This document shows positions 8,830-17,762 of a DNA stretch of 64,000 bases, one piece after another; position 1 is the stretch's first letter; every line of letters starts with the position of its first letter. Where the stretch lies: NCBI GenBank assembly GCA_963705985.1, contig CAVPLK010000003.1:1054001-1118000 (forward strand). The letters are read 5' to 3'. Origin of the DNA: SPDF01 sp963705985. GTDB lineage: Bacteria > Gemmatimonadota > Gemmatimonadetes > Gemmatimonadales > GWC2-71-9. A program made the translations under genes and the position numbers. The notes below the pieces were generated by a model, which saw only the letters and a list, made by a program, of their open reading frames with translations, ran no database searches and was not told where the DNA came from.

Positions 8830-9315
8830 ATGGCCCGCCCACTCGCCCTTCCCCTGCTTACACTGCTGCTGGCTGCCGCCTGCGGCGACGGGACCCCACG
8901 CTCCTCCTGCGGGGTGGCCGCGCTGGCCGGCCCCGTCATGCTGCTCTCCGAATTTGCCACGCCGGGCCAGACCCTCGGCTTCCCCCCGGAATCCTTGCCG
9001 CCACGGCTCGTCGCACGCATGGTCGCCGGGCCGGCCATGCCCGCGATCGTCGGCCGCACCGACTCCGCCTGGGTCATTGGTGTCGAGGGGACGCTGCCGA
9101 CCACCATCACGCCGGGGTTCGGGGTCCTCGTCCTGGACACCGACGGCACGACCCGCGGGGTGCTGCTGTACGAAGGCGCCCCCATCGCGCAGGCGCCGGT
9201 GCTGGGATCCGTCACGGTCGAGTCCACGACGGTTCCGCTCCTCGGAATCCAGCTCAACGCAGGCAAGTACGAGGACCCGAGGTGCCCTGTCTTTCCCGAT
9301 TCAGTATTGCGGTGA
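8830..9315 (+). CDS. Small lipoprotein of unknown function
   Basis: 161 residues from ATG 8830, with a lipobox LLLAAAC (Cys18). The mature part is Gly/Thr/Val rich and looks beta-stranded; two further cysteines (SSC near the N-terminus and PRC near the C-terminus) could form a disulfide. No family recognised. It ends six bases from the convergent hypothetical gene. Confidence 0.7.
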   Translation: MARPLALPLLTLLLAAACGDGTPRSSCGVAALAGPVMLLSEFATPGQTLGFPPESLPPRLVARMVAGPAMPAIVGRTDSAWVIGVEGTLPTTITPGFGVLVLDTDGTTRGVLLYEGAPIAQAPVLGSVTVESTTVPLLGIQLNAGKYEDPRCPVFPDSVLR

Positions 9316-9321
9316 GCGGAG

Positions 9322-10044
9322 CTAGGACGGCAGGTCCCCACGGTGACGGGCGCGGGTGAGACGGTCACCGGTCACGACGTTGGGAAAGAAGACCCGATCG
9401 CTCAGGGTGGTGAGGGCGCCCCGCACGACGTGGAAGCGTTCGGCGGCGGTGCGGAACACCCCCTCGAGCCCCATCCGGTCGGCGAGTGCATGGTCAGCGG
9501 CGAGCGCGTACCCCCGCCGCCCGAGGGAATCGTAGTAGCTGAGCCCGGGACCGCCCCGGCGGACCCGCCGCGCCGCGACGTAGTCTGGAAACACACCGGC
9601 AAGCCAGAGGGCGTAGTTGCCCAGGTGCGCCATCACCTTGAACCGCCGGTCGCCCTCCGTCTGCTCGAGGTCGGCCACGATGTCCACGAGGTATCGATGC
9701 CGCTGGTCGTCATTCCAGTCCACCCGCCAGGCCCGATCGCGCTGTCCGAAGGCGAGCAGCAGCGCCGCGAGATAGTCGGCGAGGTCGGCGTCATCCACCC
9801 CCTCGGTGCGGAGTGCGTGCCGGACCATGACGTAGAGGAAGAGTGCTTCGGAGGGTGCCAGGAGGGTCCGGACGGCCAGCAGTCGCTCGGCCAGTTCCGG
9901 AGCGTCGAGCAGGGGCCCGGGGCCTTCACGCGCCAGACGGCCCTCCCAGCGCGCACGGGCCATCGCGGACCCCCGCGCCAGGAGCAGCAACACGAGCTGC
10001 AGGTCGGACGACTCCAGGTGCCCTCGGGTGTCTGCCACAATCAT
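9322..10044 (-). CDS. Conserved-looking hypothetical, alpha-helical
   Basis: 240 residues from ATG 10044, mostly helical, with many Leu, Arg and Asp residues and no signal peptide. A stretch RHRYLVDIVADLEQ and a C-terminal RGALTTLSDRVFFPNVVTGDRL look well ordered, but I recognise no family or catalytic motif. It is divergent from the histidine kinase with only 13 bases between starts, so promoters for one must lie in the coding region of the other. Confidence 0.65.
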   Translation of the reverse strand: MIVADTRGHLESSDLQLVLLLLARGSAMARARWEGRLAREGPGPLLDAPELAERLLAVRTLLAPSEALFLYVMVRHALRTEGVDDADLADYLAALLLAFGQRDRAWRVDWNDDQRHRYLVDIVADLEQTEGDRRFKVMAHLGNYALWLAGVFPDYVAARRVRRGGPGLSYYDSLGRRGYALAADHALADRMGLEGVFRTAAERFHVVRGALTTLSDRVFFPNVVTGDRLTRARHRGDLPS

Positions 10045-10057
10045 CAGGTGATCTCCC

Positions 10058-11935
10058 GTGATTGATTCCTCGGCGCTCCGCCGCCTGGCGGAGTTCTCCC
10101 GGTCCCTGCTGGCCGCCCGCGAGGAGCCACAGGTGGTGGTCCGGCTCGGCGAAGCGCTGCGGGCGGCCTTTCCCAACGCGGCCGTCGCGACGGCGCTGTT
10201 CGACAAAAACCGCGCAAACCTCGTGCCCCTTCCGGTGCGGGGGGCGCCCTCCCCGTTGACGCCGGCCCCCCTCGATGCCGCGATGGCCGGGCCCATCGAG
10301 AGCGGCACCGCCGAAGGCACCTGGCTGGCAGCCCCGATCAGCGTCAACGGAAGCGCGGTCGGCGCCGCCGCGGTCCTGATCCCGGGCCGTGCCATCGCGC
10401 GCGCCGACCGGGCGCTCCTCGAGTCGCACCTCGAGATGGTGTCGATCGCGCTGGAACATCTCCGCCGAGAGGCCGCGCACGAGGACGCGAGGCGATCCTG
10501 GGAGCGGCTGGTCGATGCGGTGCCCTACGCGCTGTGCCTGGTCGACACGCACGGCCGGGCGCGCCGGGCCAATCGCGCCTTCGCGGACCTGGTGCACGCC
10601 CCGACGACCGCCATCGCGGGGCGACCCTGGCTCGCCCTCGTGCCCCCCGCGTGGGGCGAAGGGCTGGCGGCGGCACTTGCAGCGCCCGGCAGCGGCCGCG
10701 AAGTGCAACTGCGCGCCGGCACCCGGACGTTCGCGGTCAGCGCCTACCCGATCGGCCACCTGCCCGGCGATGCCGTGCTGGTCTTCGAGGACCAGACCGA
10801 CCGCCGCCGCCTGCAGGACCAGCTGATCCAGTCGGAAAAGATGTCGGCCATCGGACAACTCATCGCCGGCATCGCCCACGACCTCAACAACCCGCTGGCG
10901 TCGGTCATCGGCTTCGCGGACTTCCTGCTGGAAGGCCGCGATGTCCCTCCTCCCCTCGTGGAACCGGTGCGCGTCATCCAGCAGGAAGCGGAGCGCGCGG
11001 CCAATATCGTGCGCAATCTCCTCAACTTCGCGCGCAAGCAGGACCACGCCCGCCGGCCCACGCCGCTCGAACCTCTGCTCACCGCGACGCTCACGCTGCT
11101 CCGCACCCAGATGGTCTCCCGCCGCGTCGAGTTGCTCCTGGACGTCGAGGAGGGCCTGCCCACCATCGACGCCGACGCCGGACAGGTGCAGCAGGTCTTC
11201 GTCAACCTGATCAACAACGCGGCACATGCCATCGAAGCCGCCGGCCGGGCCGGACGCGTGGTCATTCGCGCCCGGCCGTGGCGGGATGGAGTCGCCGTCG
11301 AGGTGAGCGACGACGGACCCGGAATGGCGCCCGAGGTGGCGGCGCAGGTCTTCGAGCCGTTCTTCACCACCAAGCCGGAAGGCCAGGGCACCGGCCTGGG
11401 GCTCTCGATCTGCCAGGGCATCGTCAAGGAGCATGGGGGCCGGATCGTGCTCTCCACCGCTCCTGACCAGGGCGCGCGCTTCACCGTGGAGCTTCCCCGC
11501 AGCCGCCGCGGGACGCCGGAACCGATTCCCGCCCCCGAGCCGGCGCCGACGACGACGGTGCCGCTTCGCATCCTCGTCATCGACGACGAACCGCACATCC
11601 TGCACTACATGCGCGCCACGCTCGAAGCGTGGGGACACGGTGTCGCCGTCGCGGGGGACGGCGAGGAAGGGCTCGCGCTGGCGGCCGGCGGCGATTTCGA
11701 CCTCATTCTCTCCGATCTGCGCATGCCGCGGCTCACCGGTCGCGAGTTCTTCGCGGCACTGCAGGAACGGAACCCCGAGGCCGCACGCCGGGTCGTCTTC
11801 AGCACCGGTGACACCGTCCACGGCGACACCACCGCCTTCCTCGAATCGCAGCCGCATCCCTTCCTCAACAAGCCGTTCAGCCTCGCGGAGCTGCGGGCCC
11901 TCCTCGCCCGCGCGGCGCCGGCACCGCCCGCGTGA
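10058..11935 (+). CDS. Hybrid sensor histidine kinase (GAF-PAS-HisKA-HATPase-REC)
   Basis: 625 residues, cytosolic (no membrane segment). Order: GAF-like sensor (about 10-135), PAS-like domain (about 145-245), HisKA with phosphoacceptor His274 in GIAHDLNNP, HATPase_c with N box (NLINNAAHAIE), G1 (DDGPGM) and TGLGLSI, then a receiver domain with Asp553 in LSDLRMP and the lysine in NKPF. A complete phosphorelay from kinase to its own receiver is possible; no output domain is attached. GTG start; its stop overlaps the next gene (GTGA), placing it at the head of a glycosyltransferase operon. Confidence 0.93.
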   Translation: MIDSSALRRLAEFSRSLLAAREEPQVVVRLGEALRAAFPNAAVATALFDKNRANLVPLPVRGAPSPLTPAPLDAAMAGPIESGTAEGTWLAAPISVNGSAVGAAAVLIPGRAIARADRALLESHLEMVSIALEHLRREAAHEDARRSWERLVDAVPYALCLVDTHGRARRANRAFADLVHAPTTAIAGRPWLALVPPAWGEGLAAALAAPGSGREVQLRAGTRTFAVSAYPIGHLPGDAVLVFEDQTDRRRLQDQLIQSEKMSAIGQLIAGIAHDLNNPLASVIGFADFLLEGRDVPPPLVEPVRVIQQEAERAANIVRNLLNFARKQDHARRPTPLEPLLTATLTLLRTQMVSRRVELLLDVEEGLPTIDADAGQVQQVFVNLINNAAHAIEAAGRAGRVVIRARPWRDGVAVEVSDDGPGMAPEVAAQVFEPFFTTKPEGQGTGLGLSICQGIVKEHGGRIVLSTAPDQGARFTVELPRSRRGTPEPIPAPEPAPTTTVPLRILVIDDEPHILHYMRATLEAWGHGVAVAGDGEEGLALAAGGDFDLILSDLRMPRLTGREFFAALQERNPEAARRVVFSTGDTVHGDTTAFLESQPHPFLNKPFSLAELRALLARAAPAPPA

Positions 11936-13002
11936 CCACCCGCGTGGTCCACGTCGCCTCGGGCCGCGAATGGCGAGGCGGCCAGCGACAGGTCCGGCTG
12001 CTGGCGCGGGCTCTCGCCCGGCACGGCGGAGTCACCCAGGTCGTCATCACCGGGAGGGGGGGCGAGCTGGCGCGGCGGCTCGCCGAGGACGGCATTCCGA
12101 CGCTGACGCCCCGCTGGACCAGCGCCTTCGGCTTCGGGCCGCTCCTCGCCACGCTGCGCGCCGGAGACCGTCGCACCATTCTCCACGCCCACGACAGCCA
12201 CGCGCTGACGCTCGCCGCCCTCGCGGCGGCAGGCACCGGCTCCCCGATCGTCGCCACACGGCGGGTGGACTTCCCGCTCCGCCGCACCGGCTTCTGGCGA
12301 TTCGCCGGGCGGATCATCGCGGTCTCCGACGCCGTGCGCGACGCGCTCGTCGCCAGCGGCGTCTCGGCCAGGAACGTGGTCGTGGTGCACGACGGCATCG
12401 CCGTGGACGAGGTCGCACGGACAGCGCCCACCGACCCCCGTCCCGGCCTGGGCCTCCCGCCAGGCACCCCGCTGGCCATCGCCACCGGAGCCCTCGTCGG
12501 ACACAAAGGCCACGCGACGCTCATCCGGGCCGCCCACCTCGCGGCCGCCGAACGCCCCGACCTGCACTGGGCCGTCGCCGGGCAGGGGCCGCTTCGCGCC
12601 TCGCTCGACGCGCTCATCCGCGAACTCGGCATCGAAAATCGGGTGCACCTCCTCGGCGAAGTCCCCGAGGCGGTCCGCCTGGTGGCCGCGGCCGACCTCT
12701 TCGTGATGCCCTCCTCCATGGAAGGGCTGGGGACGTCGATTCTGGATGCGATGGCGCTGGGCGTTCCCGTGGTCGGGACCCGCGCTGGAGGAATTCCCGA
12801 GATGCTGGGCAACGGGGCCGGGCGGCTGGTGGCGCCAGACGATCCCGCGGAACTGGCGGCGGCCGTCATGGAGGTGCTCGGAGATGCCGCCGCGCGGGAG
12901 ACCCTGATCGTCCGGGCCAGGGAGGCCGTCGCCCGCTTCAGCGACGAAAGGATGGCCGAGGGCGTCCTACGGGTATATCGTTCCCTCACCTTAGCCCAAT
13001 GA
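11932..13002 (+). CDS. Glycosyltransferase family 4 (GT-B)
   Basis: 356-residue GT-B enzyme. The C-terminal half has the GT4 donor-binding signature (SSMEGLGTSILDAMALGVPVV, shown in part, then GGIPEML), and the N-terminal half the Gly-rich acceptor side (REWRGGQRQVRLL). It would transfer a sugar from a nucleotide donor to a lipid-linked or polysaccharide acceptor at the cytoplasmic membrane. Translation is coupled to the kinase by a 4-base overlap and a GT2 gene follows after 6 bases. Confidence 0.88.
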   Translation: MTTRVVHVASGREWRGGQRQVRLLARALARHGGVTQVVITGRGGELARRLAEDGIPTLTPRWTSAFGFGPLLATLRAGDRRTILHAHDSHALTLAALAAAGTGSPIVATRRVDFPLRRTGFWRFAGRIIAVSDAVRDALVASGVSARNVVVVHDGIAVDEVARTAPTDPRPGLGLPPGTPLAIATGALVGHKGHATLIRAAHLAAAERPDLHWAVAGQGPLRASLDALIRELGIENRVHLLGEVPEAVRLVAAADLFVMPSSMEGLGTSILDAMALGVPVVGTRAGGIPEMLGNGAGRLVAPDDPAELAAAVMEVLGDAAARETLIVRAREAVARFSDERMAEGVLRVYRSLTLAQ

Positions 13003-13008
13003 TGAGCA

Positions 13009-13749
13009 ATGCTTTACATCTGCATTCCGAGCCGAAATGAAGCGCCCACTGTCGGCCTCCTTCTCTGGAAGATCCGGCAGCTCTTCACCGTCGCCCCCCG
13101 CGAGTATCACCTCCTCGTCGCAGACGACGCGTCGACCGACGCCACCCGCGAGGTGCTCGCGCCGTATTCGAAGGTGCTGCCGCTCACTATCCTGAGGCAG
13201 GAGCGGCACCGGGGCTACGCCCGGACGGTCGAAGGGCTCCTGCGCCACGCGGTCTCCCTCAGCGACCGCCCCCGCCGGGACGCGGCCGTCCTTATCCGCG
13301 CCGACTTCCTCCACGATCCGGCCACCATTCCTGAACTGCTCAAGAAGTTCGATAGCGGCGCCGACCTCGTCGTGGCGGAGAGTCAGGGCGACGGCGCTCC
13401 CACCCGGGGCCACCGGTGGTTGCGGCGCTTTGCGCCGCTGCTGCTGCGCCGGCGCATCCGCGTCCCCGGCGTTCGCGACACCGCCAGCGGATTTCTCGCC
13501 ATGCGGCTGAGCGTCGCCAAGGACGCCCTCCCTGGCGACAAGCCCGTCCTCACCGCCGAGGGGTGGGCCGCCAATGCCGAACTGATGGCGCGGGCGGCCG
13601 CGGTGTCCCGCAAGATCGAGGGGGTGCCCACGCGGGAACGCTACGACCTCCTGCAGCGCCCCATCGAGTCCGAGCCCTGGGCCGAGGCCAAGGTGCTCTG
13701 GCGCCGCGCGGGAGCGCTGCGGATCCCCGTCACCGCAGCCGGTCGATGA
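13009..13749 (+). CDS. Glycosyltransferase family 2 (GT-A)
   Basis: 246 residues with the GT2 fold start IPSRNEAPTVGLLL and the nucleotide/metal region VADDASTDATREV. It resembles dolichol-phosphate-mannose-synthase-like GT2 enzymes but lacks a C-terminal membrane domain. Where the catalytic family usually has DXD, the sequence has RADFLHDP. Stop overlaps the DUF3108 start (ATGA), so it belongs to the same operon as GT4. Confidence 0.82.
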   Translation: MLYICIPSRNEAPTVGLLLWKIRQLFTVAPREYHLLVADDASTDATREVLAPYSKVLPLTILRQERHRGYARTVEGLLRHAVSLSDRPRRDAAVLIRADFLHDPATIPELLKKFDSGADLVVAESQGDGAPTRGHRWLRRFAPLLLRRRIRVPGVRDTASGFLAMRLSVAKDALPGDKPVLTAEGWAANAELMARAAAVSRKIEGVPTRERYDLLQRPIESEPWAEAKVLWRRAGALRIPVTAAGR

Positions 13750-14516
13750 TTGCCACCGCACTCCTCCTCGCCCTGCAAGGACCGATTGGGGCCACGACCG
13801 CCGCTGCGAAGGCTCCGCCGGCCTACCCCTTTGCCGTCGGCGAGCGGCTCACCTATTCGGCCAAGCTCGGCATCATCACCCTCGGCGAAGGTCACGTCGA
13901 AGTCGCCCGGCGGGACACCGTGCGCGGGGTCGAGGCGTTCGTGTTCCGCTTCACCCTGGCCGGCGGCGTTCCGCTCTACAGCCTCGACGACACTCTGGAA
14001 TCGTGGACCGGCGTCGACGACCTGCTCTCCCGGCGGTTCGTGCAACGCCAGTTCGAGGGCGGCAAGACCCGGTTCCGGCATTACGAGATCTTCCCCGACT
14101 CCGGGCTCTATCACGAATTATCCCGAGACAAGACCGGGCTCTCCTCCCAGTTCCCGATCGACGATGCAGGCTTTCTCTACTTCGTGCGGGTGACACCCCT
14201 CGAAGTGGGGAAGACCTATGAGTTTGACCGATACTTCCGCAAGGAACTCAACCCCGTCGTCTTGAAGGTGCTCAAGCGGGAGGAAATGGAACTCCCCGAC
14301 GGGTCGAAGGTGCAGTGCCTGGTGGTACAGCCCATCGTCGGGGAGAAGGGCAGCCTCTTTGGGCGGCAGTCCGATACACGGGTCTGGCTGACCGACGACG
14401 TGCGCCGGATTCCGGTCCAGATTCGCATCCGGTTTCCGTTCGGGACCATCACGATGCGCCTGAAGGCGATGGAACTGCCGACCCTCCCACTCGCGAAGGC
14501 CGACCCACCCGCATGA
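13746..14516 (+). CDS. DUF3108 domain protein, exported
   Basis: 256 residues from ATG 13746 (ATGA overlap). The N-terminus is a short hydrophobic signal-like segment (MIATALLLALQGPIG). The body matches DUF3108: PFAVGERLTYSAKLGIITLGEG near the start and RRIPVQIRIRFPFGTITMRL near the end (quoted in part). DUF3108 proteins are predicted periplasmic beta-rich proteins without a known activity. Its presence between glycosyltransferases and a deoxyhypusine-synthase-like gene is the only functional hint. Confidence 0.85.
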   Translation: MIATALLLALQGPIGATTAAAKAPPAYPFAVGERLTYSAKLGIITLGEGHVEVARRDTVRGVEAFVFRFTLAGGVPLYSLDDTLESWTGVDDLLSRRFVQRQFEGGKTRFRHYEIFPDSGLYHELSRDKTGLSSQFPIDDAGFLYFVRVTPLEVGKTYEFDRYFRKELNPVVLKVLKREEMELPDGSKVQCLVVQPIVGEKGSLFGRQSDTRVWLTDDVRRIPVQIRIRFPFGTITMRLKAMELPTLPLAKADPPA

Positions 14517-15466
14517 CGTACCGCGAACCGGACCTGAAGCACGTTCGCACCGTGCCGGTCGCGAACCGCTCCAACAAAGTGGAGCGGAGCTCCATGGCCC
14601 ACCCTCCAGCAGGTGACCGGTCGTTCCGCGCCTTCCTCGACGGCCTCCCCGATGTGCTGGCCGTCCGAGAGCTTCGAACGACCACCGACGCCATTGTCGC
14701 CGCCGCGAGCGCCAGGAAGGGCGTCGTGCTCCTCCTCGGTGGCCATGTGATCAAGGTCGGTCTCGGACCGCTGATCGTGGACTGGATCCGGCGCGGCATC
14801 GTGACCCACGTGGCCATGAACGGTGCCGCCGCCATCCACGACTTCGAGCTCGCCGCGTTCGGCGGGACCAGTGAGGATGTGGCTGCCGGCCTCGCCGACG
14901 GGACGTTCGGGATGGCGGAGGAGACTGGGCGGGAAATGAACGCGGCCATTGCGGCGGCAGCCCGGTCAGGACTCGGCATGGGCGAAGGACTCGCCGCGCA
15001 CCTCGCGGCGCTGCCCTCGCGCCCGGGCGAGGACGTCTCGGTGCTGGTCGCCTGCGGCCGCCACGACGTGCCCGTGACCGTGCACACTGCCGTGGGGGCC
15101 GAGATCATCCACCAGCACCCGACGGCGGATGGCGCCGCCATGGGCGCCACCAGTCACCGAGACTTCCTCCGGTTGGCCGGCTCGCTGCCGGCCCTCGATC
15201 AGGGCGGGGTCGTGATGAACTGGGGGAGCGCCGTGATCATGCCGGAAGTGTTCCTGAAGGCACTCACGATCGCGCGAAATCTGGGGAAGGGTAAGCCGAC
15301 CCACTTCCTGGCGGCCGACTTCGACATGCAGCGCCACTATCGGCCGCGCATGAACGTGGTGCAGCGACCCACGCTGGCGGGAGGCGTCGGGATTCAGCTC
15401 ACCGGACACCACGAATTGATGATCCCGATGCTGTACTGGTCGGTGCTCGAGCAATTGCCGGCCTGA
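14513..15466 (+). CDS. Deoxyhypusine-synthase-like protein
   Basis: 317 residues from ATG 14513, overlapping the previous stop (ATGA). The Rossmann core resembles deoxyhypusine synthases: GGHVIKVGLGPLIVDW, MNGAAAIHDFELAAFGGTSE, FGMAEETG. The segment with the catalytic lysine of eukaryotic/archaeal enzymes (the WGKI region) is not clearly present; the C-terminus GHHELMIPMLYW aligns with the end of the family. Bacteria lack eIF5A, so a spermidine-to-protein reaction is doubtful and the substrate is unknown. Operon with a hybrid kinase, two glycosyltransferases and DUF3108. Confidence 0.75.
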   Translation: MTYREPDLKHVRTVPVANRSNKVERSSMAHPPAGDRSFRAFLDGLPDVLAVRELRTTTDAIVAAASARKGVVLLLGGHVIKVGLGPLIVDWIRRGIVTHVAMNGAAAIHDFELAAFGGTSEDVAAGLADGTFGMAEETGREMNAAIAAAARSGLGMGEGLAAHLAALPSRPGEDVSVLVACGRHDVPVTVHTAVGAEIIHQHPTADGAAMGATSHRDFLRLAGSLPALDQGGVVMNWGSAVIMPEVFLKALTIARNLGKGKPTHFLAADFDMQRHYRPRMNVVQRPTLAGGVGIQLTGHHELMIPMLYWSVLEQLPA

Positions 15467-15489
15467 CACGCCGAGCCGGTGCAACGCAA

Positions 15490-15516
15490 GACGCGCCCGG
15501 GAGTGCCGGGCGCGTC
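15490..15516. terminator. Perfect 11-bp hairpin between convergent genes
   Basis: GACGCGCCCGG (15490-15500) pairs exactly with 15506-15516 around a 5-base loop. It lies between the plus-strand operon end (15466) and the minus-strand gene end (15543), so it may stop both. No T tract. Confidence 0.6.
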
Positions 15517-15542
15517 AGGACCTGAAGGAGTTCGGCGCGGGA

Positions 15543-15758
15543 TCAGGCGGCGGGCTTGCCTGAAATCGTCTCTTTCACCTTGTCCGCCGTGCTGGGGCTG
15601 AACACCCGCAGGACGAGATAGATGATAAAGCCCCAGAAGGCGAAGTAGAGGATGGTGCCGACGAGACTGAGTACGATCCCGAATACCGAACCGAGCAGCT
15701 TCAGGACGATCATGGCAACTACCGCGAACGCGGCGAAGCCGGTGATTGAGCGGACCAT
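15543..15758 (-). CDS. Small membrane protein
   Basis: 71 residues with two closely spaced hydrophobic segments (about 5-32 and 34-52) and a short charged tail ending SGKPAA. A good Shine-Dalgarno (GGAGGGG) precedes the ATG. No family recognised. Confidence 0.6.
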   Translation of the reverse strand: MVRSITGFAAFAVVAMIVLKLLGSVFGIVLSLVGTILYFAFWGFIIYLVLRVFSPSTADKVKETISGKPAA

Positions 15759-15831
15759 TGTTCACCCCTCCAGGTTGACGGTCGTGGCAGCAATACGCCG
15801 GTATGTTTCAAAAAGTTTCGTGGAGCTGTAA

Positions 15832-16941
15832 GTGACTACTGGGTTTGATGTTATCGTCGTGGGTGGAGGCGCTGTTGGCGCCGCCTGTGCCAGGGAACTG
15901 GCCCGGGCGGGCCGAAATGTGGCCTGCATGGACCCCGACGGCGACGACGGTCAGGCGTGGCGCGCCGCAGCCGGCATGCTGGCCCCCGAGATCGAGGCAC
16001 GCGACAGCGACGATCCGACTGTGGCACTCGGTGTGGCCGGGCGCGATCGGCTCGCGGTCCTCGCGGAGCGGTTGAAGGAGTCGCTCGGAGCCGACATTGG
16101 GCTCTGGCAGGAGGGGATTGCGCACGCCGCCTTCGACGAGGGCGACGAAACCCGCCTGCGTGCCCAGGTGGCGCACCAGCGCCAGCAGTCACTGCACGTG
16201 GATTGGCTGGACGCCGAGGAAGCCAAGACCCGGTGGCCCTGGCTTGGCCCCGCGCGCGGGGCGCTCTGGGCCCCTGCCGGTGGGGGAGTGGATCCGCAGC
16301 GCCTGGTCGAGGCACTCCGTGCCGATGCGGCCCGCCTCGGCGCCACCTTCATCACCGACCGGGTGGTGGCGATCGAGCGGCACGGCGACAAGGTCGCCGC
16401 CGTGCGCGGGACAGAGCGGCACCCGACCGCCGACGTGGTGATCGCGGCCGGCGCCTGGTCTGGGCTGATCGAGGGCCTCCCCCGTCCGTTGGCAGTGGCC
16501 CCGGTGCGCGGGGAGATGGCGGCGCTGCCTGCACCGGAAGGCGTGGGGCGCGCCATCATGTACGGCAAAGGCGCCTACCTGATGGGCCGGGGTGACGAAG
16601 TCACGGTTGGCTCGACCATGGAATACGCCGGCTTCAAGAACGAAGTGACCGCCGCGGGCCTCGCCCGCATCTTTGCCGGCGCCAGTCAAATCTGCCCGGC
16701 ACTCGCGCGCTCCCCGGTCACGCGGACCTGGTCAGGCCTCCGCCCCGTCTCCGCCGACGGGCTCCCCCTGCTCGGACGAGACCCAACCCTGCGCGGGCTC
16801 TGGTACGCGACCGGCCACGGGCGGAACGGCATTCTCCTGTCGGGCATTACCGGGGTGCTGATCCGTCAACTGCTCCTCGGCGAATCCACCGTCATCGAAG
16901 ATCTGAGCGCGTTCGATCCTGGCCGGTTCTGGAAATGGTAA
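15832..16941 (+). CDS. thiO: Glycine oxidase ThiO-like FAD oxidoreductase
   Basis: 369-residue D-amino-acid-oxidase-type flavoprotein. FAD-binding motif GGGAVGAACARELARAG at the N-terminus, AAGMLAPEIEA (typical of ThiO) near residue 45, and the C-terminal ATGHGRNGILLSG that closes the flavin site. ThiO makes the glycine imine for the thiazole part of thiamine. No other thiamine genes are nearby, so D-amino-acid or other amine oxidation is also possible. GTG start; overlaps the DUF1684 gene by seven bases. Confidence 0.85.
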   Translation: MTTGFDVIVVGGGAVGAACARELARAGRNVACMDPDGDDGQAWRAAAGMLAPEIEARDSDDPTVALGVAGRDRLAVLAERLKESLGADIGLWQEGIAHAAFDEGDETRLRAQVAHQRQQSLHVDWLDAEEAKTRWPWLGPARGALWAPAGGGVDPQRLVEALRADAARLGATFITDRVVAIERHGDKVAAVRGTERHPTADVVIAAGAWSGLIEGLPRPLAVAPVRGEMAALPAPEGVGRAIMYGKGAYLMGRGDEVTVGSTMEYAGFKNEVTAAGLARIFAGASQICPALARSPVTRTWSGLRPVSADGLPLLGRDPTLRGLWYATGHGRNGILLSGITGVLIRQLLLGESTVIEDLSAFDPGRFWKW

Positions 16942-17762
16942 GAACGATCGTGGCGAGCGCGTCCCTCGCCGCGCTGATGGCCGCTTCGGCCGGGGCCCAG
17001 GGGGCGTCTTCGCTCACGGTGGAGCGCCAGGCGTACGCGGAGTGGCTGACCAGCGCCGCGACTTCACCTCTCGCCGCGGCGGCCATGCAGCGGCTGAGCG
17101 GCGTCGTCACACTGGGGCCCGACACGGCAGACATCCCCCTCTCGGGGTTCGGGCCGGCGACGGTCACGGAGCGGAAAGGGGTGGTCACCTTTACCGGCCG
17201 CGATGGCACGAGTCGCACCCTTCCCCACGGGCGGGCCGTCCCGATGGCGCCATGGACGCTGCAGGTCCTCTCGGGTGGTGGCAGTACCGTCCTCATGGTC
17301 TATGGGAAGCCGGCCGGAGAAGTTCCGGGGTGGTACGAGAGCGACCCGTCGCTCATCTATACGCTTCCGCTCGAAGCGCCGGCGTCCCGGGACCGACGGC
17401 GGGCGCTGACCCTGGACGGAATCGACGTGGAAGCCGAGCCGGCGGGATACCTGGTGGTGCCGGTCGGTAGCGTCTCCACCCGACTCCAGGTGATGCGGAT
17501 GCCCATACCGGGGACGGAGGAGACGGAACTCCAGGTGTATTTCCGGGACCAGACCAACGACCACGGCAGCTACCCCGCCGGCAGGTTCGTCGAAGTGACG
17601 AGGACCTCTGCAGGCACCTACCGCATCGATTTCAATCGCGCCCGAAACCCCTTCTGCGCCTACAGCTCGGTGTACCCCTGCCCCGTTCCCTGGTCCGGCA
17701 ACTCCGTTCCGGCAGCGATCGAGGCGGGCGAGAAGTACCTGCCCTCCAAGCTTGGGAGCTAG
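16935..17762 (+). CDS. DUF1684 protein, secreted
   Basis: 275 residues with a signal peptide (cleavage probably after ASAGA). The C-terminal half matches DUF1684: YFRDQTNDHGSYPAGRF, IDFNRARNPFCAYSS, then CPVPWSGN and VAIEAGEK-like AAIEAGEKYL. The two conserved cysteines in this block are both present. The family has no proven biochemical role. Starts inside the end of thiO and ends over the start of the TlpA-like gene, so the three are coupled. Confidence 0.85.
   Translation: MVRTIVASASLAALMAASAGAQGASSLTVERQAYAEWLTSAATSPLAAAAMQRLSGVVTLGPDTADIPLSGFGPATVTERKGVVTFTGRDGTSRTLPHGRAVPMAPWTLQVLSGGGSTVLMVYGKPAGEVPGWYESDPSLIYTLPLEAPASRDRRRALTLDGIDVEAEPAGYLVVPVGSVSTRLQVMRMPIPGTEETELQVYFRDQTNDHGSYPAGRFVEVTRTSAGTYRIDFNRARNPFCAYSSVYPCPVPWSGNSVPAAIEAGEKYLPSKLGS

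Noticed and set aside
10058..15466. The glycosyltransferase operon as a full capsule or O-antigen locus
   Set aside because: No flippase, polymerase, exporter or nucleotide-sugar genes are present.
15775..15807. TTGACG with TATGTT as a promoter for thiO
   Set aside because: The spacer would be 21 bases, outside the normal range.
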